The position numbers were made by a program, and so were the translations under genes. 45,181 nucleotides of DNA, from the NCBI RefSeq assembly GCF_000248075.1, contig NZ_BAFB01000008.1:1-45181 (forward strand), read 5' to 3'. This DNA is from Gordonia otitidis NBRC 100426. GTDB taxonomy: Bacteria > Actinomycetota > Actinomycetes > Mycobacteriales > Mycobacteriaceae. Under the pieces are notes generated by a model. That model did no database searches. It was not told the DNA's origin and saw nothing but the letters and a program-made list of their open reading frames with translations. This document shows, one piece after another, positions 25,135-34,792 of this stretch (positions within the stretch are counted from its first letter, which is position 1; every line of letters starts with the position of its first letter).

Positions 25135-26572
25135 CGGCCATCTCCGGTTCGATCAGTCGCTGTGACACCCTGCTCGCGGTACGCAGTGCCCAGGGCGTCG
25201 TGGACATGATGCCGAGCACCAGAATCGCTGCGCTGAAAGCGATCACGATCCACCACATCGCCGTCATGGCGGTCGAGAAGTCGACGGCGGTGTGCGCCGC
25301 GGCCAGCCCTGTGACGCTACCGGCAAGAGCCACGCCGAGACTGACACCGATCTGGCGACTCGTCGACGCCACGGCACTCGCGGCACCCGCTCGGTGTCGG
25401 GGCATGCCTGCGACGGCAGAGTTGGTGATGGGTGCGTTGATCATCCCGAAGCCCAGCCCGTAGATCAAGAACATGAAGGCGAGCAACGGAATCGGGGTGG
25501 CATCGTCGATGAAGAGCATCATCGACGAACTCACCAGGAGTGCGATCCCGGCGATCACCAGCGACGGTCGGGTGCCCCAGCGGCCAACGGCTCGTCCGGA
25601 GAGCGGTGAGCAGATCAGCACGGCCAAGGCCGGAGGCACGAGCATGGCGCCGGTGCCGACCGCGCTGAATCCTCGGTCCTCCTGCAGATAGAGCGACATC
25701 AGGAACAGGAAGCCGCCCCAGTTCGCGAACGCGCAGATCGCGATGACGGTTGCAGAGGCAAAGGGCACGCTACCGAAGAAGCGGAGGTCGATGAAGGGAT
25801 CCTCGTGACGCCGCTCCCAGATCAGGAAACCGACGAAAGCGGCTGCGGCTACTACGAACACGGTGATGGTTCGGGTCGATCCCCAGCCGTGGCCCGGGCC
25901 TTCGATGAGACCGTAGACGGTGCCGCCCAGGGCGATCATCGCCAGAGCCTGGCCGACGGGATCGAGAGTGCGCATGATGGGCGAGCGCGATTCCGGGACG
26001 AGGATGGCGGTCAGCACGAACGCGAGGAGACAGATCGGCAGGTTGATCCAGAACACGGCACGCCATCCGACGGTGTCGATGAGCACGCCACCGACGATCG
26101 GGCCGGCCGCCATGGAGATGCCGACCACCGAACCCCACACTCCGATGGCACGGGCACGCTCGCGCGGATCGACGAAGATCTGCGTGATGATCGACATCGC
26201 GACGGGGTTGAGCATCGACCCGCCGATGGCCTGCAGTGCGCGGGCGGCGATGAGGACGCCGACAGTCGGTGCGAGGCTGCAGGCGAGCGACCCGATGGCG
26301 AAGGTGAAGAGTCCGATCTGGAACACCCGTCGTCGACCGTAGCGGTCGGCGGTGGCGCCCGACGCCATCAGCAGGCTGGCCAACACCAACGTGTAGATGT
26401 CGATGACCCACTGCAGCGACGACACGCTCGCGTTCAGATCACTCCGGATCGCGGGAAGTGCGACGTTGACGATCGTCGCGTCCATCGACACGATGAGCAG
26501 GCTCATGCAACAGGTGGCGAGGATCGCCATCTTCCTGCGCGGCGTCAGCTCGACAGAAGTGGTTGTGGACAT
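25127..26572 (-). CDS. DHA2-type (EmrB/QacA) MFS drug exporter
   Basis: The 481-residue inner-membrane exporter has about 14 hydrophobic helices. The DHA2 signature in helix 1 is SMDATIVNVALPAI (29-42). Motif A occurs as SGATADRYGRRRV and motif C as GSVVGISMAAGPIVGGVLIDTVGWRAVFWINLP. The family expels hydrophobic drugs and dyes using the proton gradient. The ATG at 26572 has no Shine-Dalgarno but lies six bases after a near-consensus -10, so the message is probably leaderless. The gene is first in an operon with marR. Confidence 0.9.
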   Translation of the reverse strand: MSTTTSVELTPRRKMAILATCCMSLLIVSMDATIVNVALPAIRSDLNASVSSLQWVIDIYTLVLASLLMASGATADRYGRRRVFQIGLFTFAIGSLACSLAPTVGVLIAARALQAIGGSMLNPVAMSIITQIFVDPRERARAIGVWGSVVGISMAAGPIVGGVLIDTVGWRAVFWINLPICLLAFVLTAILVPESRSPIMRTLDPVGQALAMIALGGTVYGLIEGPGHGWGSTRTITVFVVAAAAFVGFLIWERRHEDPFIDLRFFGSVPFASATVIAICAFANWGGFLFLMSLYLQEDRGFSAVGTGAMLVPPALAVLICSPLSGRAVGRWGTRPSLVIAGIALLVSSSMMLFIDDATPIPLLAFMFLIYGLGFGMINAPITNSAVAGMPRHRAGAASAVASTSRQIGVSLGVALAGSVTGLAAAHTAVDFSTAMTAMWWIVIAFSAAILVLGIMSTTPWALRTASRVSQRLIEPEMADA

Positions 26573-26578
26573 ACAAAG

Positions 26579-26607
26579 ATTGTAGAACTACAAGTATCTG
26601 GCGTCCA
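26579..26607 (-). promoter_or_regulatory. Leaderless promoter of the exporter-marR operon with overlapping MarR-like operator
   Basis: On the minus strand TGGACG (26602-26607), a 17-base spacer and TACAAT (26579-26584) precede the ATG by six bases. The inverted repeat TTGTAG-2nt-CTACAA (26580-26593) overlaps the -10, the position expected for a repressor site. A further half-site TTGTAT lies at the start codon side. Confidence 0.6.
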
Positions 26608-26758
26608 GGGTTGTGCCCGGGTGAGTACGGTGACGGGCGGCTACGGGGACGAGGGTCACATCGTGTGGGCGCGGTAACCTGCACGAGGTCGACCGGTATG
26701 TGGGCGCGGGACGTTTCCGACGCATGCCGTCATCGGATGAGTGAAAGGACGGCTGTCA

Positions 26759-28822
26759 GTGCTGCTCGGGGCGTGGGTGAGTGTGGTGACCGTCCTCCTA
26801 CTCCTTGTCCCCGGAGCGGTCGTCGGGCGTCGGATGACGTTGACGTGGCCGGTGGCCATCGCCGCGGGCGCGCCCATCACGTTCGCCATCGTGAGCGTGT
26901 TCACCGTGCTCTTCGGTGCGATCGGCTTCGAATGGAACGTCATCAGCGCACTTGTCGCGCTGCTCATCTCCTACGCACTCGCCTGGATCTATTCTGCGTT
27001 GCTCGGTACCCGGGCGGGACGTCGAATCGCACCTGCACCTGCTGCGACGTCGACGAATGAGACAGTCGACGCCCCGCTCGGTCGTGCTGCTGCGTTGCGG
27101 GGAGGCATCGGCATTGCACTGGGGGCGATCATCATCGCGATCACCTGCATCCGCCCCGTTGCGAAGACCGCATTCGCGGGTCTCGACAACATCCCGCAGG
27201 TGTGGGACTCACTCTGGCATGCGAGTTCGTTGCGCTGGATTCACGACACCGGCGTCGGATCGTCGCTGCGCATGGGCGAACTGATGAACTACGACACGCA
27301 CGGATTCAACTACTACCCGAACACCTGGCACGCGCTCGGGGCCTTGGAGATCCCGTTGACCGGTGCGAATCCGGTGCAGCTCTACAACACCTATTCGCCC
27401 GCGACCTTGGCTGTCACCGTGACACTCGGCGTCGCCTCGCTGGCCTACTGGTTCGCGCGGCACCGCTTCGACACCTCCGCGTCGGCGCTGATCGCCGGGG
27501 TCGCCGGTGCGGTCGCGGCGCTGTTCCCGTCGCTGCCCTACGTTGAAGTCCAGTTGACGTCGGTGCCCAACGCCGTGGGTGTGTCGATGGCGCCGATCGC
27601 TGCGGTGTTGACGATCAGTGCGGTGCGGGATCGCCGGCGGGTGCTGCCCGCGGCGGTCGCGGTGTCCGGAGTGACGGCGACGCACCCGTCAGGGCTGATC
27701 CTCGTCGGGGTGATCGTCGGATTCTGGTGGTTGTTCGAGGCGTTGCGTCGACCTGTGCACAGCCGGGTCGGGGACTTCCTCACGCTGGTCGTGGCGGGTC
27801 TGGTGACGGTGGTGCTGGTCTTCCCGGTGGTGTTGGGAACGATCAAGGTCGCAGACACGAACGAATTGCCCTTCTTCGACTTCCGTGTCGACACGGTCGG
27901 CGTGCTGGAGGGGCTCTCGCAAGCCCTGTTCAACGGCACGGTGCCGTTGCAGACGCAGGACTACCCGGTGTGGGGGCTGGTGATCTTGACCGTGCTCGGT
28001 GCCGCCGCGTTGTTGTGGCTGCGGTGCTGGGGTGGCCTGGTGACCTGGGCGGTGTTCGTGTTGGTCACCGCCAATTCGGTTGTCTCGCTTGGGCCGTTGT
28101 CGGGGCCACTCGGTGTGATCGGTGGCTACTTCTACAACTCGCCGCACCGTCTGACGTTCGTGGTGTCACTGTTCTCGGCTGCTGCGGTCGGCGTCGCATT
28201 GGGTATCCTTGCGCTCGCTGTCGCCTGCCGGATCGCGAACGCCGGCTCTGCTGATTCCGTTGCGACGCAACGTCGTTGGGCAGTACCGGCGGTCTTCGCC
28301 GTACTGCTGGTTCTGGTCGCGGGCGCCGGCGTCTGGCGCTATCCGCCAAATGCGCAGATCGCGTCGAAGGAACGGGGCGAAAAGCTCGTCGGTCGAGACG
28401 ACCTGGCTGCCTACCACTGGTTGGAGCGCCAACCTGATGCACACGGTGCGCTGATCCTGAACAACCTCGATCAGGGCACCGGCTGGCTGTATCCGGTCAC
28501 CGGACTGACGCCGCTGTTCTCCTTCTACCGTGCCAACGACTTCTCGCCACGTCAGCGCGATCTGTTCTGGGGCACCGCGCAGATCGGCAGCGATCCTCAC
28601 GTCGATCAGATCGTGCGGGACATGAACGTGCACTACGTGGTCGACAGTCCGCCGAGCTACTGGCCGTTCCAGAACGGCGTACCCGATCCGGAGCACGGCG
28701 TGCAGGGCGATCCGTTCCTCGCGTTGCGCGAACACGGCGCACCCGGGCTGACCGAGGTGTTCCGGCAGGGCACCGCCACCGTCTATCGAGTGAACGAGAG
28801 CGTGCTGCGGCCCGGCGGGTGA
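26759..28822 (+). CDS. Large polytopic membrane protein, DUF6541-like
   Basis: The 687-residue protein has many hydrophobic helices in residues 1-520, then a soluble C-terminal domain of about 150 residues. The conserved-looking run DSLWHASSLRWIHDTG, followed by YDTHGFNYYPNTWHALGAL in the first large loop, is shared with actinobacterial DUF6541 proteins, which resemble GT-C-type membrane glycosyltransferases in layout. A role in envelope glycan assembly is inferred from this and from galE, rml and glycosyltransferase neighbours. The start is uncertain: GTG at 26759 has AAAGGA nine bases upstream, while GTG at 26741 would add six residues. An actual transferase activity is not shown. Confidence 0.7.
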   Translation: MLLGAWVSVVTVLLLLVPGAVVGRRMTLTWPVAIAAGAPITFAIVSVFTVLFGAIGFEWNVISALVALLISYALAWIYSALLGTRAGRRIAPAPAATSTNETVDAPLGRAAALRGGIGIALGAIIIAITCIRPVAKTAFAGLDNIPQVWDSLWHASSLRWIHDTGVGSSLRMGELMNYDTHGFNYYPNTWHALGALEIPLTGANPVQLYNTYSPATLAVTVTLGVASLAYWFARHRFDTSASALIAGVAGAVAALFPSLPYVEVQLTSVPNAVGVSMAPIAAVLTISAVRDRRRVLPAAVAVSGVTATHPSGLILVGVIVGFWWLFEALRRPVHSRVGDFLTLVVAGLVTVVLVFPVVLGTIKVADTNELPFFDFRVDTVGVLEGLSQALFNGTVPLQTQDYPVWGLVILTVLGAAALLWLRCWGGLVTWAVFVLVTANSVVSLGPLSGPLGVIGGYFYNSPHRLTFVVSLFSAAAVGVALGILALAVACRIANAGSADSVATQRRWAVPAVFAVLLVLVAGAGVWRYPPNAQIASKERGEKLVGRDDLAAYHWLERQPDAHGALILNNLDQGTGWLYPVTGLTPLFSFYRANDFSPRQRDLFWGTAQIGSDPHVDQIVRDMNVHYVVDSPPSYWPFQNGVPDPEHGVQGDPFLALREHGAPGLTEVFRQGTATVYRVNESVLRPGG

Positions 28823-28894
28823 GTCGCGACGGGCCGGGTGCGGTGGTGCGCAGGCTGCGGCCTCCGGCGCGGTGGTCGGGGGGCTGGGGGTGCT

Positions 28895-29540
28895 GCAGAA
28901 AGTGGGGGAAGGAGTTCTTCCCCGGGTTTTGGTCGTTTCCGCGGGTTGTTTCTGGGGGAAGGGGATGGAGCTAGGGGAAGGGTCCGTGGGCGGCGCAGAA
29001 AGTAGGGGAAGAGGCCCGGGGGCGGATGTGTGCGGGGTACTTCAGAAGTGTCCTGCGCCGCGGTGGTCGGGGGCCGCAGAAAGTGGGGGAAAGAATTCTT
29101 CCCCGGGTTTTGGTCGTTTCCGCGGGTTGTTTCTGGGGGAAGGGGATGGAACAAGGGGAAGAGTCAGCGGGCGGCGCAGAAAGTGGGGGAAGGAACCGGT
29201 GGAGGTGCGGAAAAGCCGGGAGAGGCCGTCGCGGGGCGGGTGTGCGGTGCCGGGTGCACACGCTCGGCGCTCGACTGATCCGGCGCTGCGGAAAGTGGGG
29301 GAAAGAACTCTTCCCCTACTTTTGGTCTTTTCCGCGGGTTGTTTCTGAGGGAAGGGGATGAAACCAGGGGAAGGTCCCGTGACCAGCGCAGAAACCAGGG
29401 GAAGTGGCTGGAGTCGCTGCAGAAACTAGGGGCAGGTCCCGCGTGCCGAGCAGAAACCAGGGGAAGAGCCCGCGACCGCCGCAGAAACCAGCCGCAGAAA
29501 CCAGGGGAAGAGCCCGCGACCGCCGCAGAAACACCGCAGG
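28895..29540. repeat. Intergenic repeat array: three 86-bp nested-hairpin units plus short GCAGAAA units
   Basis: The 763-bp gap between the DUF6541-like gene and galE (28823-29585) holds no credible gene. Three units of exactly 86 bp occur at 28895-28980, 29076-29161 and 29288-29373; the first two differ at four bases, the third at about nine. Each contains GGGGAAG facing CTTCCCC, inside an outer pair CAGAAA/TTTCTG, then a G-rich purine tract. Short units beginning GCAGAAA recur at 28995, 29176, 29388, 29419, 29450, 29481, 29494 and 29525; those at 29450-29480 and 29494-29524 are identical 31-mers. Reading frames across the array are Pro/Arg- or Gly/Arg-rich artefacts. It may act as terminators between the two convergent genes or be a REP-like element. 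Confidence 0.75.
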
Positions 29541-29585
29541 AACGAGGCAAAGACCCCGCGGCCGACGCGGGACCCTGCGCCCGGC

Positions 29586-30605
29586 TCATGCGTCGGGGTA
29601 GCCCTCCGGGTTGTTCGACTGCCAGCGCCAGGTGTCGACGCACATGTCGTCGATCGTCTTGCCCGCGGACCAGTTCAGCTCCTTGTTGGCCTTGGTCGGA
29701 TCGGCGTACGACGCCGCGATGTCGCCTGCGCGACGCGGTGCGATCTCGTAGGGGATCGGGCGGCCGCTGGCGCGTTCAAAGGCCTGCACCACCTGGAGCA
29801 CCGAAACCCCTTGCCCGGTACCGAGGTTCCACGTCGACATGGGGTCGCTGCCGGCGCTGATGCGCTCGAGGGCTGCGACGTGTCCCGCGGCGAGGTCGTC
29901 GACGTGGATGTAGTCGCGGACGCCGGTGCCGTCCGGGGTGTCGTAGTCGTCGCCGAAGATCGAGAGCTTCTCCCGACGCCCGACGGCGACCTGCGCGACG
30001 AACGGCATCAGGTTGTTGGGAATGCCGCTGGGGTCTTCGCCGATCTGTCCGCTCGGATGTGCGCCGACCGGATTGAAGTAGCGCAGCGCGGCGATCCGCC
30101 ACGCGGGATCACTGGCGGCGACGTCGCGCAGCACCTGCTCGATCATCACCTTGGTCCAGCCGTAGGGATTGGTCGCCGACGTCGGGGAGTTCTCGGTCAT
30201 CGGCAACACCGGTTCCGCCCCGTACACCGTCGCGGACGAGGAGAAGACCAGCCGATGCACATTGTGGCGTTGCATCGCGCGGAGGAGCGAGAACGTGCTG
30301 CCGAGATTGTTCTGGTAATACTCGAGCGGCTTGACCACCGATTCGCCGACAGCCTTGAACCCCGCGAAGTGGATCACGGCGTCGACGGCCTCGTCGTCGA
30401 AGAACTTCTCGGTCTTGTCGACGTCGGTGAGGTCGAATGAGTGCACGGGGATGTGGGTGCCGGTCAGTCCCTCGAGCCTGCCGACCACCGTCGGCTTGGC
30501 ATTACTGAAATCGTCGACGACGACGACGTCGTGTCCGGCTTCAACGAGTCGGATCACCGTGTGTGAGCCGATGTAGCCGGCTCCTCCGCTGACGAGTACG
30601 CGCAT
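29586..30605 (-). CDS. galE: UDP-glucose 4-epimerase
   Basis: The 339-residue enzyme interconverts UDP-glucose and UDP-galactose, feeding galactan and other galactose polymers of the cell envelope. It has the NAD-binding GGAGYIG at 7-13, the catalytic SSSATVYG region, Y148-x3-K152 (YGWTK) and the sugar-binding RYFNPVGAHPSG segment typical of GalE. The ATG at 30605 gives the usual MRVLVSGGAGYIGSH N-terminus. The upstream in-frame starts add only three residues. It stands alone between the repeat array and a 322-bp empty gap. Specificity for UDP-GlcNAc/GalNAc as well is possible and would suit the PpgS-like enzyme further on. Confidence 0.93.
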   Translation of the reverse strand: MRVLVSGGAGYIGSHTVIRLVEAGHDVVVVDDFSNAKPTVVGRLEGLTGTHIPVHSFDLTDVDKTEKFFDDEAVDAVIHFAGFKAVGESVVKPLEYYQNNLGSTFSLLRAMQRHNVHRLVFSSSATVYGAEPVLPMTENSPTSATNPYGWTKVMIEQVLRDVAASDPAWRIAALRYFNPVGAHPSGQIGEDPSGIPNNLMPFVAQVAVGRREKLSIFGDDYDTPDGTGVRDYIHVDDLAAGHVAALERISAGSDPMSTWNLGTGQGVSVLQVVQAFERASGRPIPYEIAPRRAGDIAASYADPTKANKELNWSAGKTIDDMCVDTWRWQSNNPEGYPDA

Positions 30606-30927
30606 GACGACCACGGTAAAGTGCGCGCCTGGGAGTCCACCAGCGGGGACCTGTGTGGCGTCCGCGAAGCGCGAGCGCTGCTATCGCGCATGACACAGCC
30701 GCTGTCGTGCACCGCACATGGCCAGTCGCATCGAGGCGCTCGTCAACGACGACACGAGCGCCTGATGGACCTACGTCGATGATGCCTTCGACGACGTGGT
30801 CTCAGGCCCTGTGAGACAGGCTTCCGCACTCGGAGTTGTGCTGCTGCCGCGCGACGTGGGGCGGAAACTGCACGCAAGCCGCGCGTGACCGACGGTGTGG
30901 CGACCGAGCAGCGTGGCGTCGTATCGA
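30606..30927. other. Intergenic region with two stem-loops and a possible decayed small ORF
   Basis: No intact gene is seen here. AGGCGCTCGT (30734-30743) faces ACGAGCGCCT (30754-30763) as a perfect 10-bp stem with a 10-base loop, and GTCTCA (30799-30804) faces TGAGAC (30812-30817). Both could terminate the exported-protein gene, which is read leftward from the right. On the plus strand an ATG at 30718 opens MASRIEALVNDDTSA, then a TGA (30763-30765), then an uninterrupted frame to 30888 beginning WTYVDDAFDD. This may be a gene broken by one stop codon, but it is not recognised. Confidence 0.35.
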
Positions 30928-31488
30928 TCACGTCGGACAGGCTCGGGTCACCACGGCGCCGCCGACGAGGGTGCCCACCGTCCCGACCGTCGGAGGCGAC
31001 AGACACTGCATCACGCCGCCGAGCGTGGGCGTGAGGGTGCGCGGGTCGAACTGGAACGTCCAGCGCAGGTGGAGATCAGACGACGGGCGACGACCGGGAT
31101 ACATGCCGAATGCCTCGGGCAGCGTGGACCCTGGCCCCCGCCCCACGAAGGCATATCGCCTGTTTCCAGGTGTGCCCTGGTTGGCGTTGTGGAGCTTGCG
31201 CAGGACGGTGAAGAAGTACGGTGCGCTGAACGGGCTGTCCTGGCGGTAGATACCCGCGAACTCGTAGACCTGCACGTTCGCGGCGAAAAGCGCCTGGTAG
31301 GGGAGGTTGGCGAGGTCGTCGACGAGGGACGCCTCGGTCGGTGCCGGCGGTGTTGCGTCGGCCCTGGCGGCAACGGAGGCCGACACCGCGCCGCAGGCGA
31401 CGATGACGCTGATCAGTGCCGCCACGATGCGACCGCGAACTCCGCGGCACACGCATCGACGGGAGCGCGGGACGCGAACCGAGCCCAT
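30928..31488 (-). CDS. Hypothetical exported protein
   Basis: The 186-residue protein is not recognised. The N-terminus has a basic stretch (VPRSRRCVCRGVRGR), a hydrophobic core (IVAALISVIVACGAVSASVA) and a likely signal-peptidase site near ARADA. The mature part of about 140 residues contains ANLPYQALFAANVQVYEFAGIYRQ, YFFTVLRKLHNA and two late cysteines (MQCLSPP, TRACPT) that could form a disulfide. The mature domain keeps aromatic and glycine-rich spacing, which supports real coding. It lies between galE and rmlB on the same strand, with no overlap to either. A role in the envelope is only suggested by export and position. Confidence 0.6.
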   Translation of the reverse strand: MGSVRVPRSRRCVCRGVRGRIVAALISVIVACGAVSASVAARADATPPAPTEASLVDDLANLPYQALFAANVQVYEFAGIYRQDSPFSAPYFFTVLRKLHNANQGTPGNRRYAFVGRGPGSTLPEAFGMYPGRRPSSDLHLRWTFQFDPRTLTPTLGGVMQCLSPPTVGTVGTLVGGAVVTRACPT

Positions 31489-31666
31489 GCAGACCTCCGT
31501 TGGTCGGTGGCCCCCGGCGGTCCTCCCTCACTGTCCAGAGTGTCGCGGGACTGCAGAACTGTCATCCTCGCCGACCCAATGAAACGAACCTGCAATCCGC
31601 GACGGTCACCTGTCGGGTGTTCGTGACCGAAGGGCAATGTGCCTCTGGCGGGGCGACGTCGAAGTC

Positions 31667-32743
<1,077 letters not shown>

Positions 32744-33622
32744 ATGCGCGGAATCATTCTCGCCGGCGGAACGGGGTCGAGGTTGCACCCGATCACGCAG
32801 GGTGTGAGTAAACAGCTGGTGCCTGTCTATGACAAGCCGATGATCTATTACCCGTTGTCGACGTTGATGTTGGCAGGTGTTCGCGACATCTTGGTGATCA
32901 CGACACCGCAGGATTCCGCGGCGTTCTCGGGGTTGCTGGGCGACGGCAGTCAGTTCGGGGTGAACATCTCGTATGTGACGCAGGCGTCGCCGGATGGTCT
33001 GGCGCAGGCGTTCGTGCTGGGTGCCGATCACATCGGGAACGACTCGGTGGCGTTGGTGCTGGGCGACAACATCTTCTACGGCCCCGGTCTGGGTTCACAG
33101 CTGCAGGGGTTCGATGCGATCGACGGTGGTGCGATCTTCGCGTACTGGGTGGCCAACCCGTCGGCATACGGGGTGGTCGACTTCGACGCCCGGGGTAGGG
33201 CGGTGTCGTTGGAGGAGAAGCCGACCGCGCCGAAGTCGAACTATGCGGTGCCGGGCCTGTACTTCTACGACAATGACGTGATCGAGGTCGCCAAGGGTCT
33301 GCAGCCCAGTGCGCGTGGCGAGTACGAGATCACCGATGTCAATGCGCATTATCTGGAGCAGGGAAAGCTCGCGGTGAAGGTGTTGCCGCGTGGGACGGCG
33401 TGGTTGGACACCGGGACGTTCGATTCGTTGCTGGACGCGGGTAATTTCGTGCGCACCGTCGAACAGCGGCAGGGGCTCAAGATCGCTGTGCCAGAGGAGA
33501 TCGCGTGGCGGCAGGGGTATCTGTCCGACGACGAGTTGGCGTCGTGCGCGGAGAAGTTGCGCAAGTCAGGATACGGCGATTACCTACTCGACGTGCTGGC
33601 GCGCGGCAAAGGTTTCGAGTAA
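32744..33622 (+). CDS. rmlA: Glucose-1-phosphate thymidylyltransferase
   Basis: The 292-residue enzyme joins dTTP and glucose-1-phosphate to form dTDP-glucose, the first step of dTDP-rhamnose synthesis. The N-terminal nucleotide-binding signature [11 protein letters not shown] (8-18) is followed by [27 protein letters not shown]-like SLEEKP and [17 protein letters not shown], all standard for RmlA; the length is also usual. The upstream in-frame ATG at 32678 is not used because homology begins at MRGIILAGG. The 3' end (GGT TTC GAG TAA) is the first copy of a six-copy tandem repeat that separates the gene from rmlC. Confidence 0.95.
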   Translation: MRGIILAGGTGSRLHPITQGVSKQLVPVYDKPMIYYPLSTLMLAGVRDILVITTPQDSAAFSGLLGDGSQFGVNISYVTQASPDGLAQAFVLGADHIGNDSVALVLGDNIFYGPGLGSQLQGFDAIDGGAIFAYWVANPSAYGVVDFDARGRAVSLEEKPTAPKSNYAVPGLYFYDNDVIEVAKGLQPSARGEYEITDVNAHYLEQGKLAVKVLPRGTAWLDTGTFDSLLDAGNFVRTVEQRQGLKIAVPEEIAWRQGYLSDDELASCAEKLRKSGYGDYLLDVLARGKGFE

Positions 33623-33730
33623 AAAACAGGGGTTTCGAGTAAAAAAACAGGGGTTCGAGTAAAAAACAGGGGTTTCGAGTAAAAAACAGGGGTTTCGAGT
33701 GAACAACAGGGGTCTCGAGTGAACAGCATG
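33611..33730 (+). repeat. Six tandem copies of the rmlA 3' end between rmlA and rmlC
   Basis: The unit GGTTTCGAGTAAAAAACAGG recurs six times head to tail: 33611-33630, 33631-33651 (one extra A), 33652-33670 (one T fewer), 33671-33690, 33691-33710 and 33711-33730. The first copy contains the last codons and stop of rmlA. Copies 1-4 carry GAG-TAA, copies 5-6 carry GAG-TGA with diverged A tracts. There are no spacers, so it is not a CRISPR array. It lies before the rmlC ribosome site (GGGGGAG, 33733-33739). Confidence 0.9.
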
Positions 33731-33744
33731 GTGGGGGAGTTGGC

Positions 33745-34371
33745 GTGACGATTCGTCCGTTGTCGATCGACGGGGCATGGGAATTCACCCCCGTTCAGCA
33801 CGGTGACCCGCGCGGGTTGTTCGCCGAGGTGTTCAAGGGTGACGTGCTCGCGGAGGTGATCGGTCACCGCCTCGACCTCGCCCAGGTGAACCTGTCGGTG
33901 TCGGCTGCCGGGGTGCTGCGCGGGGTGCATTTCGCCGACGTTCCGCCCGGGCAGGCAAAGTATGTGACGTGTCCGAAGGGGGCGATACTCGACGTCATCG
34001 TCGACATCCGCGTCGGGTCACCGACTTTCGGCACGTACGACACCGTGCTGCTCGACGACTCGGATCGGCGCGCGGTGTACCTGTCCGAAGGGCTCGGGCA
34101 CGCGTTCTGTGCACTCGAGGACGGGTCGACGGTCACGTACCTGTGCTCGACCGGCTACAACCCCGGCGCCGAACACGGCATCAACCCGCTCGACCCGGAA
34201 CTGGGCATCGACTGGCCGACGCTCGCGCGCGACGGCTCGCCGCTGACCTACGAACTGTCGGATAAGGACACCGCAGCACCGGGATTGACCGCGGCGCGGG
34301 AGTCCGGCCTGCTGCCCGATCACGCCGAGGTGACGGCATATCTGCGGTCCCTCGCCGAAGCGGCGTCGTAA
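33745..34371 (+). CDS. rmlC: dTDP-4-dehydrorhamnose 3,5-epimerase
   Basis: The 208-residue cupin enzyme epimerises C3 and C5 of dTDP-4-keto-6-deoxyglucose, the third step of dTDP-rhamnose synthesis. The RmlC signature is clear: DPRGLFAEVFK, NLSVSAAGVLRGVHFADVPPGQAKYVTC with catalytic H62, then DVIVDIRVGSPTFGTYDTVLL and GLGHAFCALED. The start is a GTG at 33745 after GGGGGAG at 33733-33739. It is downstream of rmlA across the tandem repeat and probably in the same operon. RmlD, the last enzyme, is not in the window. A strong hairpin follows the stop. Confidence 0.94.
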   Translation: MTIRPLSIDGAWEFTPVQHGDPRGLFAEVFKGDVLAEVIGHRLDLAQVNLSVSAAGVLRGVHFADVPPGQAKYVTCPKGAILDVIVDIRVGSPTFGTYDTVLLDDSDRRAVYLSEGLGHAFCALEDGSTVTYLCSTGYNPGAEHGINPLDPELGIDWPTLARDGSPLTYELSDKDTAAPGLTAARESGLLPDHAEVTAYLRSLAEAAS

Positions 34372-34433
34372 ACGCGGCTCGAGTTGGTGAACGCGGCCGG
34401 TACACCACCGGCGTTCACCGGTTCGGGCCGCGT
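34372..34433. terminator. Bidirectional nested hairpin between rmlC and the DUF2304 gene
   Basis: ACGCGGC (34372-34378) pairs with GCCGCGT (34427-34433) outside. Inside, GGTGAACG (34386-34393) pairs with CGTTCACC (34412-34419), and CCGGT (34397-34401) with ACCGG (34407-34411). It begins at the base after the rmlC stop and ends just before the convergent gene. Confidence 0.65.
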
Positions 34434-34444
34434 CTGCGCGGGGT

Positions 34445-34789
34445 TCAGTCTCGACTGTTCTCGATCTCGGCGTTCTGCAGCGCGACGGCGCGGGCGAGAC
34501 GTGCGTAGCGTATCTCCAGCTCGCGGAACCTGAGATACGTTGCGACAGTGGTGAATGCGAAAGCGATGACCAAGCAGTAGAGGACGAGGTCGGTGCCGCG
34601 CCCGACGCCGACCCAACCCGCGACGGTCGTCAGGTCATTGGGCCGGAACATCGCGTAGACGCCGAACACCACGAACGCGACGAACAGAAGTTTCACGCCT
34701 GCAGACGATCTCGCGTTACCGCGGTTGGTCACGAAGAACCACACCAGTCCGAGGGCCGCGAGTAGAAGAAGGATCTGGATGACGATCAT
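34445..34789 (-). CDS. DUF2304 small membrane protein (Rv3632-like partner of PpgS)
   Basis: The 114-residue protein has three hydrophobic helices (IVIQILLLLAALGLVWFFV, GVKLLFVAFVVFGVYAMF, LVLYCLVIAFAFTTVATYL) and a charged C-terminal helix (RFRELEIRYARLARAVALQ), the layout of DUF2304. In Mycobacterium tuberculosis a protein of this family and size, Rv3632, assists the polyprenyl-phosphate N-acetylgalactosamine synthase PpgS. Here too it follows the GT2 gene, three bases after its stop, with AGGAG inside the end of that gene. It probably holds or activates the glycosyltransferase at the inner membrane. Confidence 0.8.
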   Translation of the reverse strand: MIVIQILLLLAALGLVWFFVTNRGNARSSAGVKLLFVAFVVFGVYAMFRPNDLTTVAGWVGVGRGTDLVLYCLVIAFAFTTVATYLRFRELEIRYARLARAVALQNAEIENSRD

Positions 34790-34792
34790 GGG

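Noticed and set aside
28783..29643. Pro/Arg-rich and Gly/Arg-rich reading frames in the repeat array
   Set aside because: They arise from translating the repeated units in several frames, change composition with frame, and lack ribosome sites.
33611..33730. CRISPR-like array
   Set aside because: Units are directly adjacent with no spacers and derive from the rmlA 3' end; no cas gene is present.
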